Below are positions 32,426 to 40,885 of a stretch of DNA of 64,000 nucleotides, piece after piece. Origin of the DNA: Legionella antarctica (GTDB lineage: Bacteria; Pseudomonadota; Gammaproteobacteria; Legionellales; Legionellaceae). A program made the translations under genes and the position numbers. Under the pieces are notes generated by a model that had not been told where the DNA came from, searched no databases, and saw only the letters and a list, made by a program, of their open reading frames with translations. Numbering within the stretch: position 1 is the stretch's first letter; each line of letters starts with the position of its first letter. Where the stretch lies: contig NZ_AP022839.1 of NCBI RefSeq assembly GCF_011764505.1, positions 1 to 64,000 on the forward strand, given 5' to 3'.

Positions 32426-33059
32426 TGAATATCTCCTCATAGAGCGAAAGTATTTCACTCGATGCTTTTTTGTCTTCAGGAAGTAATTCTTTAACACTTT
32501 TGCCAGAAATTGCTGCTTTTCTAAATGCAATTCTTTCGGTAATCATGGTATTTAGTAATCGCAACTCTATGAAATCATCCAAGAACCCTCCCGCCTCTTC
32601 ACCTTCTTTAACCGAAGGATTAGGGGATGCTTGATTTATCATTACAAATGCATTTAATCCCTCATTAATTGCTTTGGCATCGCTAACATGGCTATTAACT
32701 TTTGCTAAAGTCCACAGATCAAATTGTGAAGCCCTCAAAGGAAATACCGCTTTATTTGCTACCAAAAGCGAGGTTCTTAGTTCAACTGAATCACGACCAC
32801 CGGCATCGATAATAATGTCGTCAAATTTACTCTTAAGTGCTTGAATTTCTTTTTTTACATTGTCAAATTTCTGTATAGTAGTAACTCTGGGCAAAATATT
32901 ATTATCATCTCTCGTTAAGCTCCAAAAACTAGCTGTTTTTTGAGGATCTGTATCCACAAGCAATACATCATATCCATCAAGAGCCCGGAGAGCTGCAAGA
33001 TTAGTAGAAATTGTTGTTTTACCAGTACCACCTTTTTCACCACCGATTAGTAAGATCAT
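32418..33059 (-). CDS. parA: ParA-family partition ATPase
   Basis: The product of about 213 residues has the deviant Walker A GGEKGGTGKTT at the N-terminus, LLVDTDPQKTASFW (Walker A') and DDIIIDAGGRDS (Walker B). It lacks an N-terminal DNA-binding domain, as in type Ib partition ATPases. ATG 33059 is chosen because the Walker A should begin near the N-terminus and GAGGTTGA lies upstream. It forms an operon with the ParB-like gene, and direct repeats lie just upstream. Confidence 0.87.
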   Translation of the reverse strand: MILLIGGEKGGTGKTTISTNLAALRALDGYDVLLVDTDPQKTASFWSLTRDDNNILPRVTTIQKFDNVKKEIQALKSKFDDIIIDAGGRDSVELRTSLLVANKAVFPLRASQFDLWTLAKVNSHVSDAKAINEGLNAFVMINQASPNPSVKEGEEAGGFLDDFIELRLLNTMITERIAFRKAAISGKSVKELLPEDKKASSEILSLYEEIFNV

Positions 33060-33108
33060 TCTCAACCTCATAGTTAAAATAATAGAATACGGCTTAAGCG
33101 CAATGAAT

Positions 33109-33185
33109 GCAATCAATCAGCTTGCGCAGTGCAATCAATCAGCTTGCGCAGTGCAATCAATCAGCTTGCGCAGTGCAATCAATTG
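33109..33185. repeat. 22-bp iterons upstream of parA
   Basis: Three full copies of a 22-bp unit (starting GCAATCAATCAGCTTGCGCA) lie head to tail at 33109, 33131 and 33153, with a partial fourth copy from 33175. The 22-bp period is about two helical turns, as for parS or operator arrays. Autoregulation and centromere function are inferred. Confidence 0.8.
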
Positions 33186-33254
33186 TCAAGGGGCCATATT
33201 CTAATTATCAAAGCTCCCCACTACTTTATAAATTGAACACTTGAAATCAAGCAA

Positions 33255-33282
33255 TTGACATGATTCATATCAATAGTATAAA
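33255..33282 (+). promoter_or_regulatory. Predicted sigma-70 promoter of the cyclase gene
   Basis: TTGACA (33255-33260), a 16-bp spacer and TATAAA (33277-33282). It places the transcript start near 33289 and so supports ATG 33317 rather than ATG 33260 as the cyclase start. Confidence 0.7.
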
Positions 33283-33316
33283 GTTCGACTTATATAATTG
33301 GAAAAAATGGAACAGA

Positions 33317-33516
33317 ATGAAAGAAATTCAAGATAGATCCTTAATTAGTGGGTTGGATGATTCATCACACCACGAGAAAATAAAACAAGCTGATTCACAA
33401 GAACCGAAATCAAAATATTATGACTTAACTACAAATATTTCAGAAAGAACAGTGGTTTTTCCAGGAGATCCAGAGTACAGCATGAGAAAAGTATGCACTC
33501 TAGATGAGGGTAACTC
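33317..33516 (+). pseudogene. Cyclase-family (kynurenine formamidase-like) gene, 5' fragment
   Basis: This encodes the first 66 residues of a PF04199-type metal-dependent hydrolase (YYDLTTNISERTVVFPGDPE is the usual N-terminal strand pattern). The frame breaks at AACTC (33512-33516), where the DGR transposon starts. The rest resumes at 45526 after the same AACTC. Joined, the frame reads DEGN-SFNLCHMQFGNHTG without a gap. Confidence 0.85.
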
Positions 33517-33556
33517 GTCGCTGTCGCGAAATGATTTGGGCAAGTTTGAGGAATAA

Positions 33557-33965
33557 AAATCGAAGGAATTTTTTTGATTTTAAATCATGAACAAAGTATC
33601 ATAATTAAGAGTAATTTTTCAATACTCACTAACGCCAAGTAAAAATATAGGATTGCTGATGCAGGGAATGAACTATCGATTAGATATCAAAAAAGGATTG
33701 CTGGTAAGGTCCAATGACGGGACGATTGCCAGCAATCAGCAATCAGCAATCAGCAATCAGCAATAGCTTTTTCCTTATTTTCAATGTCCTCTATTATTTT
33801 TTATTGTGTGTATTTCCTTTGTTCAGGGTTCTTGCCTATCCTTTTGCTCAGTTTTTATTCAGCGATGCGTATTAGTCCATTTATTCGCTTGTTATTGAAA
33901 TCGATTGCCGCTGCCTGTTGTTTAAGTCCATTTAATAAATCATTTGTATTATACAAGGAACGTTT
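33557..33965. promoter_or_regulatory. Upstream region of the outer-membrane protein gene
   Basis: This 400-bp region has no convincing gene. It contains scattered ATTGCTG/CAGCAAT motifs, both single (about 33651 and 33697) and as a tandem array at 33730-33764. The promoter of the DGR operon should lie here. Confidence 0.4.
33730..33764. repeat. Heptanucleotide tandem repeat (CAGCAAT)x5
   Basis: Five perfect CAGCAAT units lie about 200 bases upstream of the outer-membrane protein gene. Seven-base repeats change length easily by slippage. They could alter promoter spacing rather than a reading frame here. Confidence 0.9.
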
Positions 33966-34715
33966 ATGAAGCATCGCTTAGTTCTTTCTCTCATCACGGC
34001 AGGAGTGCTGGGAAGTACAGCCTCAGCTGGCACTATGGGGCCTGTCATGGCCATCAAAGACTGGACCTGGGTAGGCTCTGTGAGCGCAGGCCCGGTTTGG
34101 GCTCGTGGTGGGGAGACTCAGACTTTTTATTTGGCTCCGGAAATTGAAAAGACGTATGCGGCCAGAAAATCGACCAATGCATTAGCATCAGGTGAGCTGT
34201 TTGTGGGGATACAAAAGTCATTATCCTCCCAGTGGTTGGGTCAATTGGGACTGGCAGTGACCACCACCGGCAGTGCCCATCTTCAGGGCATTATCTGGGA
34301 TGATGCCGACCCTCAATTTGATAATTACAGCTACCAATATAAAGTACGCAACACGCGCATAGCGGCAAAAGGAAAACTTCTGCTTGATAAAGGCTATTGG
34401 CTCATGCCCTGGGTGAGCGCGAGCCTTGGCGTTGGTTTTAACCGCACTCATGAATTCACCAACACACCCTTGATTTTTGAAGCCTTACCCAATGCCAATT
34501 TTACAGACCACACAAAAACCGCATTGACCTACACGCTGGGGGCTGGCGTGCAAAAGTCGCTCAATGACCACTGGCAGGTAGGGGTTGGATATGAGTTTGC
34601 CGACTGGGGTAAAAGCGAACTGGGTCGCGCTTTTGGGCAGACTATGAATTCAGGATTAGCACTCAATCACCTTTACACCAATGGGGTGTTGGTCAATCTT
34701 ACTTACGTGGCATAA
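33966..34715 (+). CDS. Outer-membrane beta-barrel protein in the DGR operon
   Basis: The 249-residue product has a Sec signal peptide (MKHRLVLSLITAGVLGSTASAG). Alternating hydrophobic strands typical of an 8-stranded barrel follow (SLGVGFNRTHEF, YTLGAGVQKSL, WQVGVGYEFADWG), with a C-terminal strand ending LVNLTYVA. It lies 11 bases before the DGR target gene and is probably co-transcribed with it, which suggests the pair works together at the cell surface. Start ATG follows ACAAGGAACG. Similar proteins are common in Legionella. Confidence 0.8.
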   Translation: MKHRLVLSLITAGVLGSTASAGTMGPVMAIKDWTWVGSVSAGPVWARGGETQTFYLAPEIEKTYAARKSTNALASGELFVGIQKSLSSQWLGQLGLAVTTTGSAHLQGIIWDDADPQFDNYSYQYKVRNTRIAAKGKLLLDKGYWLMPWVSASLGVGFNRTHEFTNTPLIFEALPNANFTDHTKTALTYTLGAGVQKSLNDHWQVGVGYEFADWGKSELGRAFGQTMNSGLALNHLYTNGVLVNLTYVA

Positions 34716-34726
34716 GGATAAAAATC

Positions 34727-36268
34727 ATGCTAGAGAAAACAAAGACATTTTTCAGCAATGCAATACTGACCGTTTTATTCTCCTGTCTGACGCTTGCAAG
34801 TGCGCAGGCGGCGAAGCCCTTATGGACGTTTGTGCCGCAAACACCAACCGAGATTACCGTAGCTAAAGGGGGCAGTGCACAGGTGATTTACACGGTACAA
34901 AATCAGTCCTCGAGAGCCAAAAACCTGGTGATGAAACCCATTGCAGGGGTGATTCAGGGCGCACCCTGCCAGTTTCCAGCTAAAGGAAGTTGTACGCTGA
35001 CGCTCAATATCAATGGCTCTGCCCTGCTGGGCGATGTATTGGGCGGCCCTGTTTTATGCCAACAGGGCAATGACCTGCAGTGTTACCAGCCGAGTTCAGC
35101 CAATATCCTGCGTATTCACCTGGCAACGCCGCCACCGGTGCAGCAATTCACCGTGGCACCATCGGCGGGTGCGAATGGCTCCATTTCCCCCACAACAGCA
35201 CAGGTGGTCAATGCTGGCAGCAGCCTGACGTTTACGGCAACACCCAATACCGGTTTCGGAGTCAATCAGTGGCTGCTGGATGGCAATGTGGTACAAAATG
35301 GTGGCACGAGCTTCCAGTTGAACAATATCCAGGCTAATCATGCTATAGAGGTAACCTTTAATCAGACAACCCTGTCTCCTCTCACGCAAAACTTGGCTTT
35401 GTCAATTAACAATCCAGGAGCAGACCCAGCCCTTTCTGGCACTGCGCGCATCATTCGAATAGAAAATACGGGCTCAATACCAGCAAACAACGTACAGGTG
35501 AGTACATCCGGATTTCCTGCTGGAACGTCAATTACCAGTAATGCCTGTATGGGCACACTGAATAACGGAGCCACCTGCGACATCACCATCACCCCAGGCA
35601 TTAATGCCAGTTTGGATTCTTTAAGCTCTGCCTGCACTACTGCGCCAGGAACTGCGCCTGTACCAACAACGGTCACAGTAACTGCAGATAATGCGCCATC
35701 TACGGACGTTAATGTCTTGGTGTTAGGATACGGTTGTATTTATCAAGGGGGTTTTTTGTTTTCTGTGGATAATGCCACACCCAGCACACAAAGCATTGGT
35801 GGGAAAGTGGCCGCATTAACGGATGAAGAAGAAAGTCCAGCAGACTTTTTTTTCCAATGGGCAACATTATTCGATAATACGGCAGCGGACAGTATCACGG
35901 ATGGATTAAGTAACACCAATGCGCTTGAAACCCCTGTAGGTCAATATCCGGCAGCGCAGGCCTGTCGAAACAAGAGTGAACAGGGGTTTACTGACTGGTT
36001 CATGCCGGCGATTTGCGAGTTGGGACGATATTCCAATCCACCAGGAGGAACTGATGCGGGTTGTGGCACTACCAATCCCAACTTATATACAACGTTGCAT
36101 ACGAATGGTTTAGGCGGTTTTGCCGGTGACTTCTACTGGGGTTCTACCGAGTTTTCCGGCGTTCCTACGACCGGCGCCTGGATCCAGAACTTCTTCGATG
36201 GCGTCCAGGACGTCGACAATAAGTTCGACAGTCTTCGGGTTAGGTGTGTTCGGGCTTTTACCCCTTAA
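34727..36268 (+). CDS. DGR target: secreted protein with C-terminal variable lectin-like domain
   Basis: The 513-residue product has a Sec signal peptide (about residues 1-28, ending ASAQA). Ig-like or beta-rich repeats follow (about 30-350, including two Cys-containing blocks and a SISPTTAQVVNAGSSLTFTA-type domain). The C-terminal domain contains WFMPAICELGRY and ends LRVRCVRAF, the C-type-lectin/DUF1566 fold used by DGR targets such as Legionella LdtA. The variable repeat (36108-36254) encodes about residues 461-509. Start follows AAGGATAAAAATC. Surface location and ligand binding are inferred. Confidence 0.88.
   Translation: MLEKTKTFFSNAILTVLFSCLTLASAQAAKPLWTFVPQTPTEITVAKGGSAQVIYTVQNQSSRAKNLVMKPIAGVIQGAPCQFPAKGSCTLTLNINGSALLGDVLGGPVLCQQGNDLQCYQPSSANILRIHLATPPPVQQFTVAPSAGANGSISPTTAQVVNAGSSLTFTATPNTGFGVNQWLLDGNVVQNGGTSFQLNNIQANHAIEVTFNQTTLSPLTQNLALSINNPGADPALSGTARIIRIENTGSIPANNVQVSTSGFPAGTSITSNACMGTLNNGATCDITITPGINASLDSLSSACTTAPGTAPVPTTVTVTADNAPSTDVNVLVLGYGCIYQGGFLFSVDNATPSTQSIGGKVAALTDEEESPADFFFQWATLFDNTAADSITDGLSNTNALETPVGQYPAAQACRNKSEQGFTDWFMPAICELGRYSNPPGGTDAGCGTTNPNLYTTLHTNGLGGFAGDFYWGSTEFSGVPTTGAWIQNFFDGVQDVDNKFDSLRVRCVRAFTP
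36108..36254 (+). repeat. DGR variable repeat (VR), 147 bp
   Basis: The VR aligns without gaps to the template repeat at 40642-40788. I count 20 mismatches in 14 codons, and every one is at a template adenine (for example AAC to TTC, AAC to GGC, AAT to GTT). The shared end CTTCGGGTTAGGTGTGTTCG is unchanged. It is followed by CTTTTACCCC, the likely initiation-of-homing region, which differs from the template side. Confidence 0.95.
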
Positions 36269-36289
36269 ACCCTTTATCCCTTTTCTTTT

Positions 36290-36308
36290 GAGGCAGCGAA
36301 GCTGCCTC
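36290..36308. repeat. DGR downstream hairpin
   Basis: GAGGCAGC and GCTGCCTC form an 8-bp perfect stem with a GAA loop 35 bases after the VR. DGRs such as that of phage BPP-1 need a hairpin or cruciform at this place for efficient target recognition. Confidence 0.8.
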
Positions 36309-36570
36309 TTATAAAACCGCATAGCGGTCGGACTTAATTTTTATGGTTTAATGATGGCGCTATATACCGAGTTGCCGGTTTATCGGGACGCATACCTTTT
36401 GACACTAAAGGTGTTTGAGATAACAAAAGATTTTCCAAGGGAGTACAAATACACACTGGGCCAGGATATGAAGCGTGACGCCCTTCATTTGCTTCGTTGT
36501 ATTTACCGAGCAAACAAGAATCAAAACAGAGTAGAGCACTTAGAGGTGTTTTTAGCTCGACTTTAGCCAA

Positions 36571-37920
36571 TTATGCAGCCAAAGCCAGTTGATAAATCAA
36601 TAAGTTAGCAGTTTTTTCGGTTATTTTTAAAGAATCCGTATTATTTTCGTAATTTTTAGACATTGAAAAATACATCTTCACCCAGATTGATCTTCTTATG
36701 GCTGTAATAATGTCGACTAAGGTGAGCTCGCCCTTTTTGTCATACCATGATGTAGTTTCTTGCACTAACAATTTTTTAGTTTCATGCATTTTAATGGCAA
36801 CCAGTACCAATATCGAAAGTAGTCCCATAAGCAGAGGGGTAGTTCTTGCAATAGCCTTATCTGACCACTGACGCTGTGTTTCAATGCCTAAGTGGGCACG
36901 GGTTTCTTCAAAGGTAACTTCAATGTTCCAGCGTAAAACAAACCACTCAATAATTTGTGTCGGTGAATTTTCCGTATTGGTGCTGAAAAATGTCTCCGCC
37001 TCATTCTTACCATCGGGTGTTTTAACAAGCACTATGCGTAGCCTTATTGGTGGAACGCCTGCATGATACCATAGGCATTCAAAGGTTAAGCACTCAATAG
37101 TTTTTTGTTCACCACCATACCACTTTACCTGAAGTGTATCCCATGTCTTAGTATCTACTAGTAATTCCTTGAGCCGGATACGCTGTCCTTTAATTTGATT
37201 TCTTCCACGCTTTCCCGCTGGCTTGACCTCAGGAAATTCAAATAACTGCGCATCCATTCGTACTCTGGATATGAGTGTTGCACCATTTTTTATACAGACT
37301 TTTGCAAGGGCCATACAAGCATAGGCGCCATCACCAACCAAAATCCAAGGGGTACGGTGCAACCATCGGCTGACACAACGCACCATTTGTATGGTCCAGT
37401 CTATCGATGTTTTGTGTCTTTTTCCTGAGGCCTCATCTGACTTTTTTGATGGTGAAAGGATAACCATAAAAGGCAAAGCCCATGGTCTTTTACACCAAGG
37501 AAGCGGTACTATCAAGGTCATGCATTCCCATTTCAAACCAAAACAAATAACCACCCGTGATTGGCTGGACGCAACAGCATCACGGTATGCTCCTTTGGCT
37601 TTGATGTTCTTTCCGCGTCGGCGCTCCAGTGTTTCATCAACAGCAACAATCTTGGGCCATGATTCAGGAAGCAGTGTGATTAAAAGACCAAATAAAATTT
37701 TGCTGGCAGTTAAACCACTCCATTGTGTACGACTCAATACACGATGATATTTTGAGAAATTTTTAACCTCGCTTAAGCCCATAACACGTAAAATACTCGT
37801 AATACGCCTTGCCCCTCGACAAAGGATGGCACCAATGAAAAGCGTATTGATATTGTTCCAGGTAGGACGTGTAAATAAAGGTGCAAAAGCAGCTAAAACG
37901 GATATAATCTCGGGTGTCAT
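36571..37920 (-). CDS. IS701-like transposase
   Basis: The 449-residue product has a DDE-5/IS4-superfamily layout. VAVDETLERRRGKN holds the first Asp, ILVGDGAYACMALAKVC the second, and WFVLRWNIEVTFEETRAHLGIETQRQW the YREK-like C-terminal motif with the Glu. The frame is intact. It ends only 15 bases from the left end of the unit. Confidence 0.83.
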   Translation of the reverse strand: MTPEIISVLAAFAPLFTRPTWNNINTLFIGAILCRGARRITSILRVMGLSEVKNFSKYHRVLSRTQWSGLTASKILFGLLITLLPESWPKIVAVDETLERRRGKNIKAKGAYRDAVASSQSRVVICFGLKWECMTLIVPLPWCKRPWALPFMVILSPSKKSDEASGKRHKTSIDWTIQMVRCVSRWLHRTPWILVGDGAYACMALAKVCIKNGATLISRVRMDAQLFEFPEVKPAGKRGRNQIKGQRIRLKELLVDTKTWDTLQVKWYGGEQKTIECLTFECLWYHAGVPPIRLRIVLVKTPDGKNEAETFFSTNTENSPTQIIEWFVLRWNIEVTFEETRAHLGIETQRQWSDKAIARTTPLLMGLLSILVLVAIKMHETKKLLVQETTSWYDKKGELTLVDIITAIRRSIWVKMYFSMSKNYENNTDSLKITEKTANLLIYQLALAA

Positions 37921-38054
37921 TGTTGAGCAACTCCTTGTACCTTATTGTTTTTGCGAACATCAAGATACTCGCTTTATCCGCTTTAGCAATTTTTTTAAAT
38001 AGGAGTCATCCCGCTCTTGGCCTCACACCACGAACATACAGAACAAAAATCAAC

Positions 38055-39301
38055 ATGAAACGATGGAGTATTGCCGACATGGTGAATATTGGCCGCAAGT
38101 TGTTCGCCAAAATTCACAAACAAAAACATCATGCAAACCCTAATCACGACGTGCATTTCATGGCACGAGAAATAGATGATTGGCTGGTGCGGGGTGTTGA
38201 ATCCATGGTGAATGGCAGCTATACACCGCGCCATCTTAAGCGCCATTATTTTCCAGATGAAATGGTTGATCAGCTGCATTTATCGGACAGGATTTTCCAA
38301 AATATTTTGCTCAAACAAATAAAACCTACCTTCCCTTACGTGATGAACCCCAATTGCTACCATCTTCATGGACCAAGTGGTGTACGGCTTGCCACGCGGC
38401 GTATCCGGCAAGTGCTTTTGGAAAAAAAACCACAATACATCATCCGCGCTGACATCAAATCGTTTTACAAGTCCATCCCGCATCACCAATTGATTCAAGA
38501 TATCAAAAAGCACTATAACGATCTCAATGTCCAATCCATGCTAGAACAAATTATTATCAATCCCATTGAAACCCCTCGCGGATATAAAAATCCCGATCAG
38601 GGAATTGCGCTACGTGGGCCGCTGTCTCAGTTTTTTAGTGGCATTTATTTAAAGCCATTGGATGATGCCTTCAATTCGATGGATGTAACCTATATCCGGT
38701 ATCAGGATGACATTCTTATTCTGTGCCAAACCAGCCGTCAGCTTAACCGTTGCAAACAGCGCATGATGGAGGTGTTGCATGAAAGACGGCTCAGTTTATC
38801 GCGCAAAAAGACACGCATAGGCAACATTGAGAAAGGATTCCACTTTCTCGGAATACACTATCCTGGGACGCAAACCCAGGATAACACCCATGTGATACAG
38901 GCAAATGATAGAGCAGTTATCCCGGCGGGTACTGCGCAAAATCTAACCTCATTGTGGGGGGGGGTACAGAGATTGCAATTAATCATCAAACGCCTGGGCT
39001 TGACACTATTGTCCCGCACGCAAGGACGTTACGAAAAGCACGAGAGCAGATTAATCTTATGGTCAAAGATGGGGTGTCTCCCAAAAAGATCAGAAGGTAC
39101 CTACATCTCTGGGTCATGTGGTGGGTAAGAACAACAGAAAGTTGGCAGTACCAGGAGCTACTTGAATGGTTTTTAAATGTGTGCTGGGATTTTAGCCCGG
39201 CGGCCTATGCCGCCGGTCTGCTCACGCACGCCATTAAAAAATACGGTTATCAATCTCAAGCCCAGGTTTTGTCGGCTCCAGGTTTTTACGCGACTGCGTG
39301 A
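38055..39301 (+). pseudogene. Second reverse transcriptase, frameshifted at a G9 run
   Basis: ATG 38055 (MKRWSIADMVNIG) starts a reverse transcriptase with IIRADIKSFYKSI (first catalytic Asp region), GIALRGPLSQFFSGIYL (motif 4) and YIRYQDDILI (catalytic YQDD). It belongs neither to the DGR clade (no IGNLTSQ-like motif) nor to the group II intron protein at 44171. At the G run 38956-38964 the frame stops making sense and coding continues in the next frame (EIAINHQTPGLDTIVPHART to 39301). One more or two fewer G would restore about 415 residues. The lineage is not determined. Confidence 0.75.
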
Positions 39302-39345
39302 GATCTAATGTTCTTACTTCATCAAGGCGGATTATAGCCGCCAAA

Positions 39346-40182
39346 TCATCCGGCGCCGCCGAAAGCGTCCAACCCCCACGGCCCCGCCGCGCCCACCCCA
39401 CGCCCCGCCCTAATTAATGCAAAATCAACCGCAAGCCCGGAAGAATCAGAAATAACCAAGGGGAACCACGATTCGCCTTTGTTTGTATTATAATTGTGGA
39501 ACGCTAACTTACGGGGTAATTTGTCCTCATTAAACTGAGGTGTTGGGTCAAACGAGCGGTCTTTACGGCAATATTCATTAGCCACATGGACTGGAACATC
39601 GCGCTGCTCTTTTCCAACCTCCATCCATGCCGCCTTCATGGCGTCACAATTCTGGGAGCTCTCCCAGTTATCATAACCATCAATATAATTGTTCAGTGCT
39701 GTTTTGAGTGGGGTTAAGTCAAAATGCTTTGAATTCTTAACCTCGACCCCATGTTGCTTATAGGTTAACCCATTGCTCTCTATCGCTTCGCAGCGCTTTA
39801 GCATCGCCGCTTTTGTATTCTCGTCCATATGCGATTCAAGCATCCGGCACATATGCTTGTCCTTTGCCCAATAAGCGTATTCATACGCTGAAATATTGGT
39901 AAAGGTTCGACCTGAATAGTCGGTCACTGTGCCTCGTTCAAGTAATAACTCCTGGAGCTGGTGGGGATTTTTTTTCCTTATTGTAAATATTTTTTCTGCA
40001 TGGTCTTGCTTTCCATGAGCCACAAACTCCAGGAATTTGGATAAAATGGCAGGGGGTTGAAATAAGGTTCGGGTATGTTTATCTAATATAGCATTCGTTT
40101 TGGCTTTTATCGAAGGTAGGTGACCCGAAATTTCCTTTCCTATCTCTGAAGGTAAATCGTAGATTGATTTTTTCATACCCAT
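39346..40182 (-). CDS. Effector-like protein of a Legionella multi-copy family
   Basis: The 278-residue product starts MGMKKSIYDLPSEIGKEISGHL, an F-box-like opening. A helical region containing LLLERGTVTDYSGRTF, SAYEYAYWAKDKHMCRMLE and FDLTPLKTALNNYIDGYDNW follows. I recall this block from many Legionella proteins of unknown function, often considered effectors, but I cannot name one. The last 25 residues are Gly/Ala-rich and encoded by unusually G+C-rich DNA (39350-39415), unlike the rest, so the C-terminus may be altered. It is cargo of the IS701-like unit. Confidence 0.65.
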   Translation of the reverse strand: MGMKKSIYDLPSEIGKEISGHLPSIKAKTNAILDKHTRTLFQPPAILSKFLEFVAHGKQDHAEKIFTIRKKNPHQLQELLLERGTVTDYSGRTFTNISAYEYAYWAKDKHMCRMLESHMDENTKAAMLKRCEAIESNGLTYKQHGVEVKNSKHFDLTPLKTALNNYIDGYDNWESSQNCDAMKAAWMEVGKEQRDVPVHVANEYCRKDRSFDPTPQFNEDKLPRKLAFHNYNTNKGESWFPLVISDSSGLAVDFALIRAGRGVGAAGPWGLDAFGGAG

Positions 40183-40641
40183 TCTCTCTTAATAATAATT
40201 CACATATTATAACCAGTATCACAAAAAAAGTACATAGTGAATTTATATTTATCATTTCGAATTCCATGCTATGGTTGAGGCGAGGTGAGTAGAATTGGGT
40301 TCGATATATTGCTTGAGGTTTTAAATTATCTCATAGCAGGTTTTGGAAAATGGCCAAAGTCCAGTTTAGATGAGTTGGAGTTATTGAAACTAGAAATTCG
40401 CCTGTGTGTCGAGATGAAACTGGTATCACTTAAAAAGCAGGCATTATTAAGTGAGCTTTTAGATCGCATAGGCAAACAGGTGACCGGCTGGCGTAATGCC
40501 AGTCGATAAAGCCAGAATCATGAGAGCTACGGCGTTCATGAGCGAGCATGCTTTTGTTTAAAAGCGATAAAGGGACTGACTTGGCAGTTGATTCGCGTCT
40601 GCACAAGACGCCTTGTACAGACCAAAACACCTTTATTAATT

Positions 40642-40788
40642 GTTTAGGCGGTTTTGCCGGTGACAACTACTGGAGTTCTACCGAGTTTTCCGGCAATCCT
40701 ACGAACAACGCCTGGAACCAGAACTTCAACAATGGCAACCAGAACGACGACAATAAGAACAACAATCTTCGGGTTAGGTGTGTTCGGG
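40642..40788 (+). repeat. DGR template repeat (TR), 147 bp
   Basis: This is the noncoding donor copy of the VR, lying between avd and the reverse transcriptase gene as in the Legionella pneumophila Corby DGR. It is rich in AAC and AAT codon-like triplets at the positions that vary in the VR, so each can mutate to many residues. Its downstream flank (GTTTTAAAC) differs from that of the VR, as expected for protection of the template. Confidence 0.95.
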
Positions 40789-40885
40789 GTTTTAAACAAA
40801 GTAAAGTCACAATCGGCGTGGGCTTTTAACAAGTCCACGCTACCCTATTAGAATGAGACTATTGATAGAAAAGGAACAGAGCCGT

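Larger units (their letters stand above)
36556..40364 (-). mobile_element. IS701-like unit with reverse transcriptase and effector-like cargo (3.8 kb)
   Basis: The left end CTCGACTTTAGCCAATT and, inverted, the right end CTGGACTTTGGCCATTT match at 14 of 17 positions. TTTAG flanks both sides (36551-36555 and 40365-40369); IS701 elements favour YTAR targets, and TTAG fits. It contains a minus-strand transposase, a plus-strand reverse transcriptase and a minus-strand effector-like gene. I see no second IS701 end between the transposase and the cargo, so the whole segment appears to be one unit. Confidence 0.7.
36351..40509 (+). pseudogene. avd: DGR accessory protein gene avd, interrupted
   Basis: The 5' part (36351-36555) encodes LPVYRDAYLLTLKVFEIT, then PREYKYTLGQDMKRDALHLL, the start of the four-helix Avd bundle. 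The 3' part (40365-40509) encodes DELELLKLEIRLCVEMKLVS to the stop. Between them lies a 3.8-kb insertion flanked by TTTAG on both sides. Removing it and one TTTAG gives one frame (HLEVFL-DELELL) of about 116 residues, the usual Avd size. Avd binds the template RNA and the reverse transcriptase, so its loss should stall retrohoming. Confidence 0.88.

Noticed and set aside
33109..33185. CRISPR-like direct repeats
   Set aside because: The 22-bp units are strictly tandem with no spacers and lie next to parA; they fit iterons or parS.
36110..36322. Minus-strand frames opposite the VR and TR
   Set aside because: They arise because both repeats are open in several frames; the VR is coding on the plus strand and the TR is a noncoding template.
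38055..39301. Retron identity for the second reverse transcriptase
   Set aside because: No msr-msd-like structured RNA was recognised upstream, and the YQDD/LRGPLSQ motifs do not fit the retron pattern I know.
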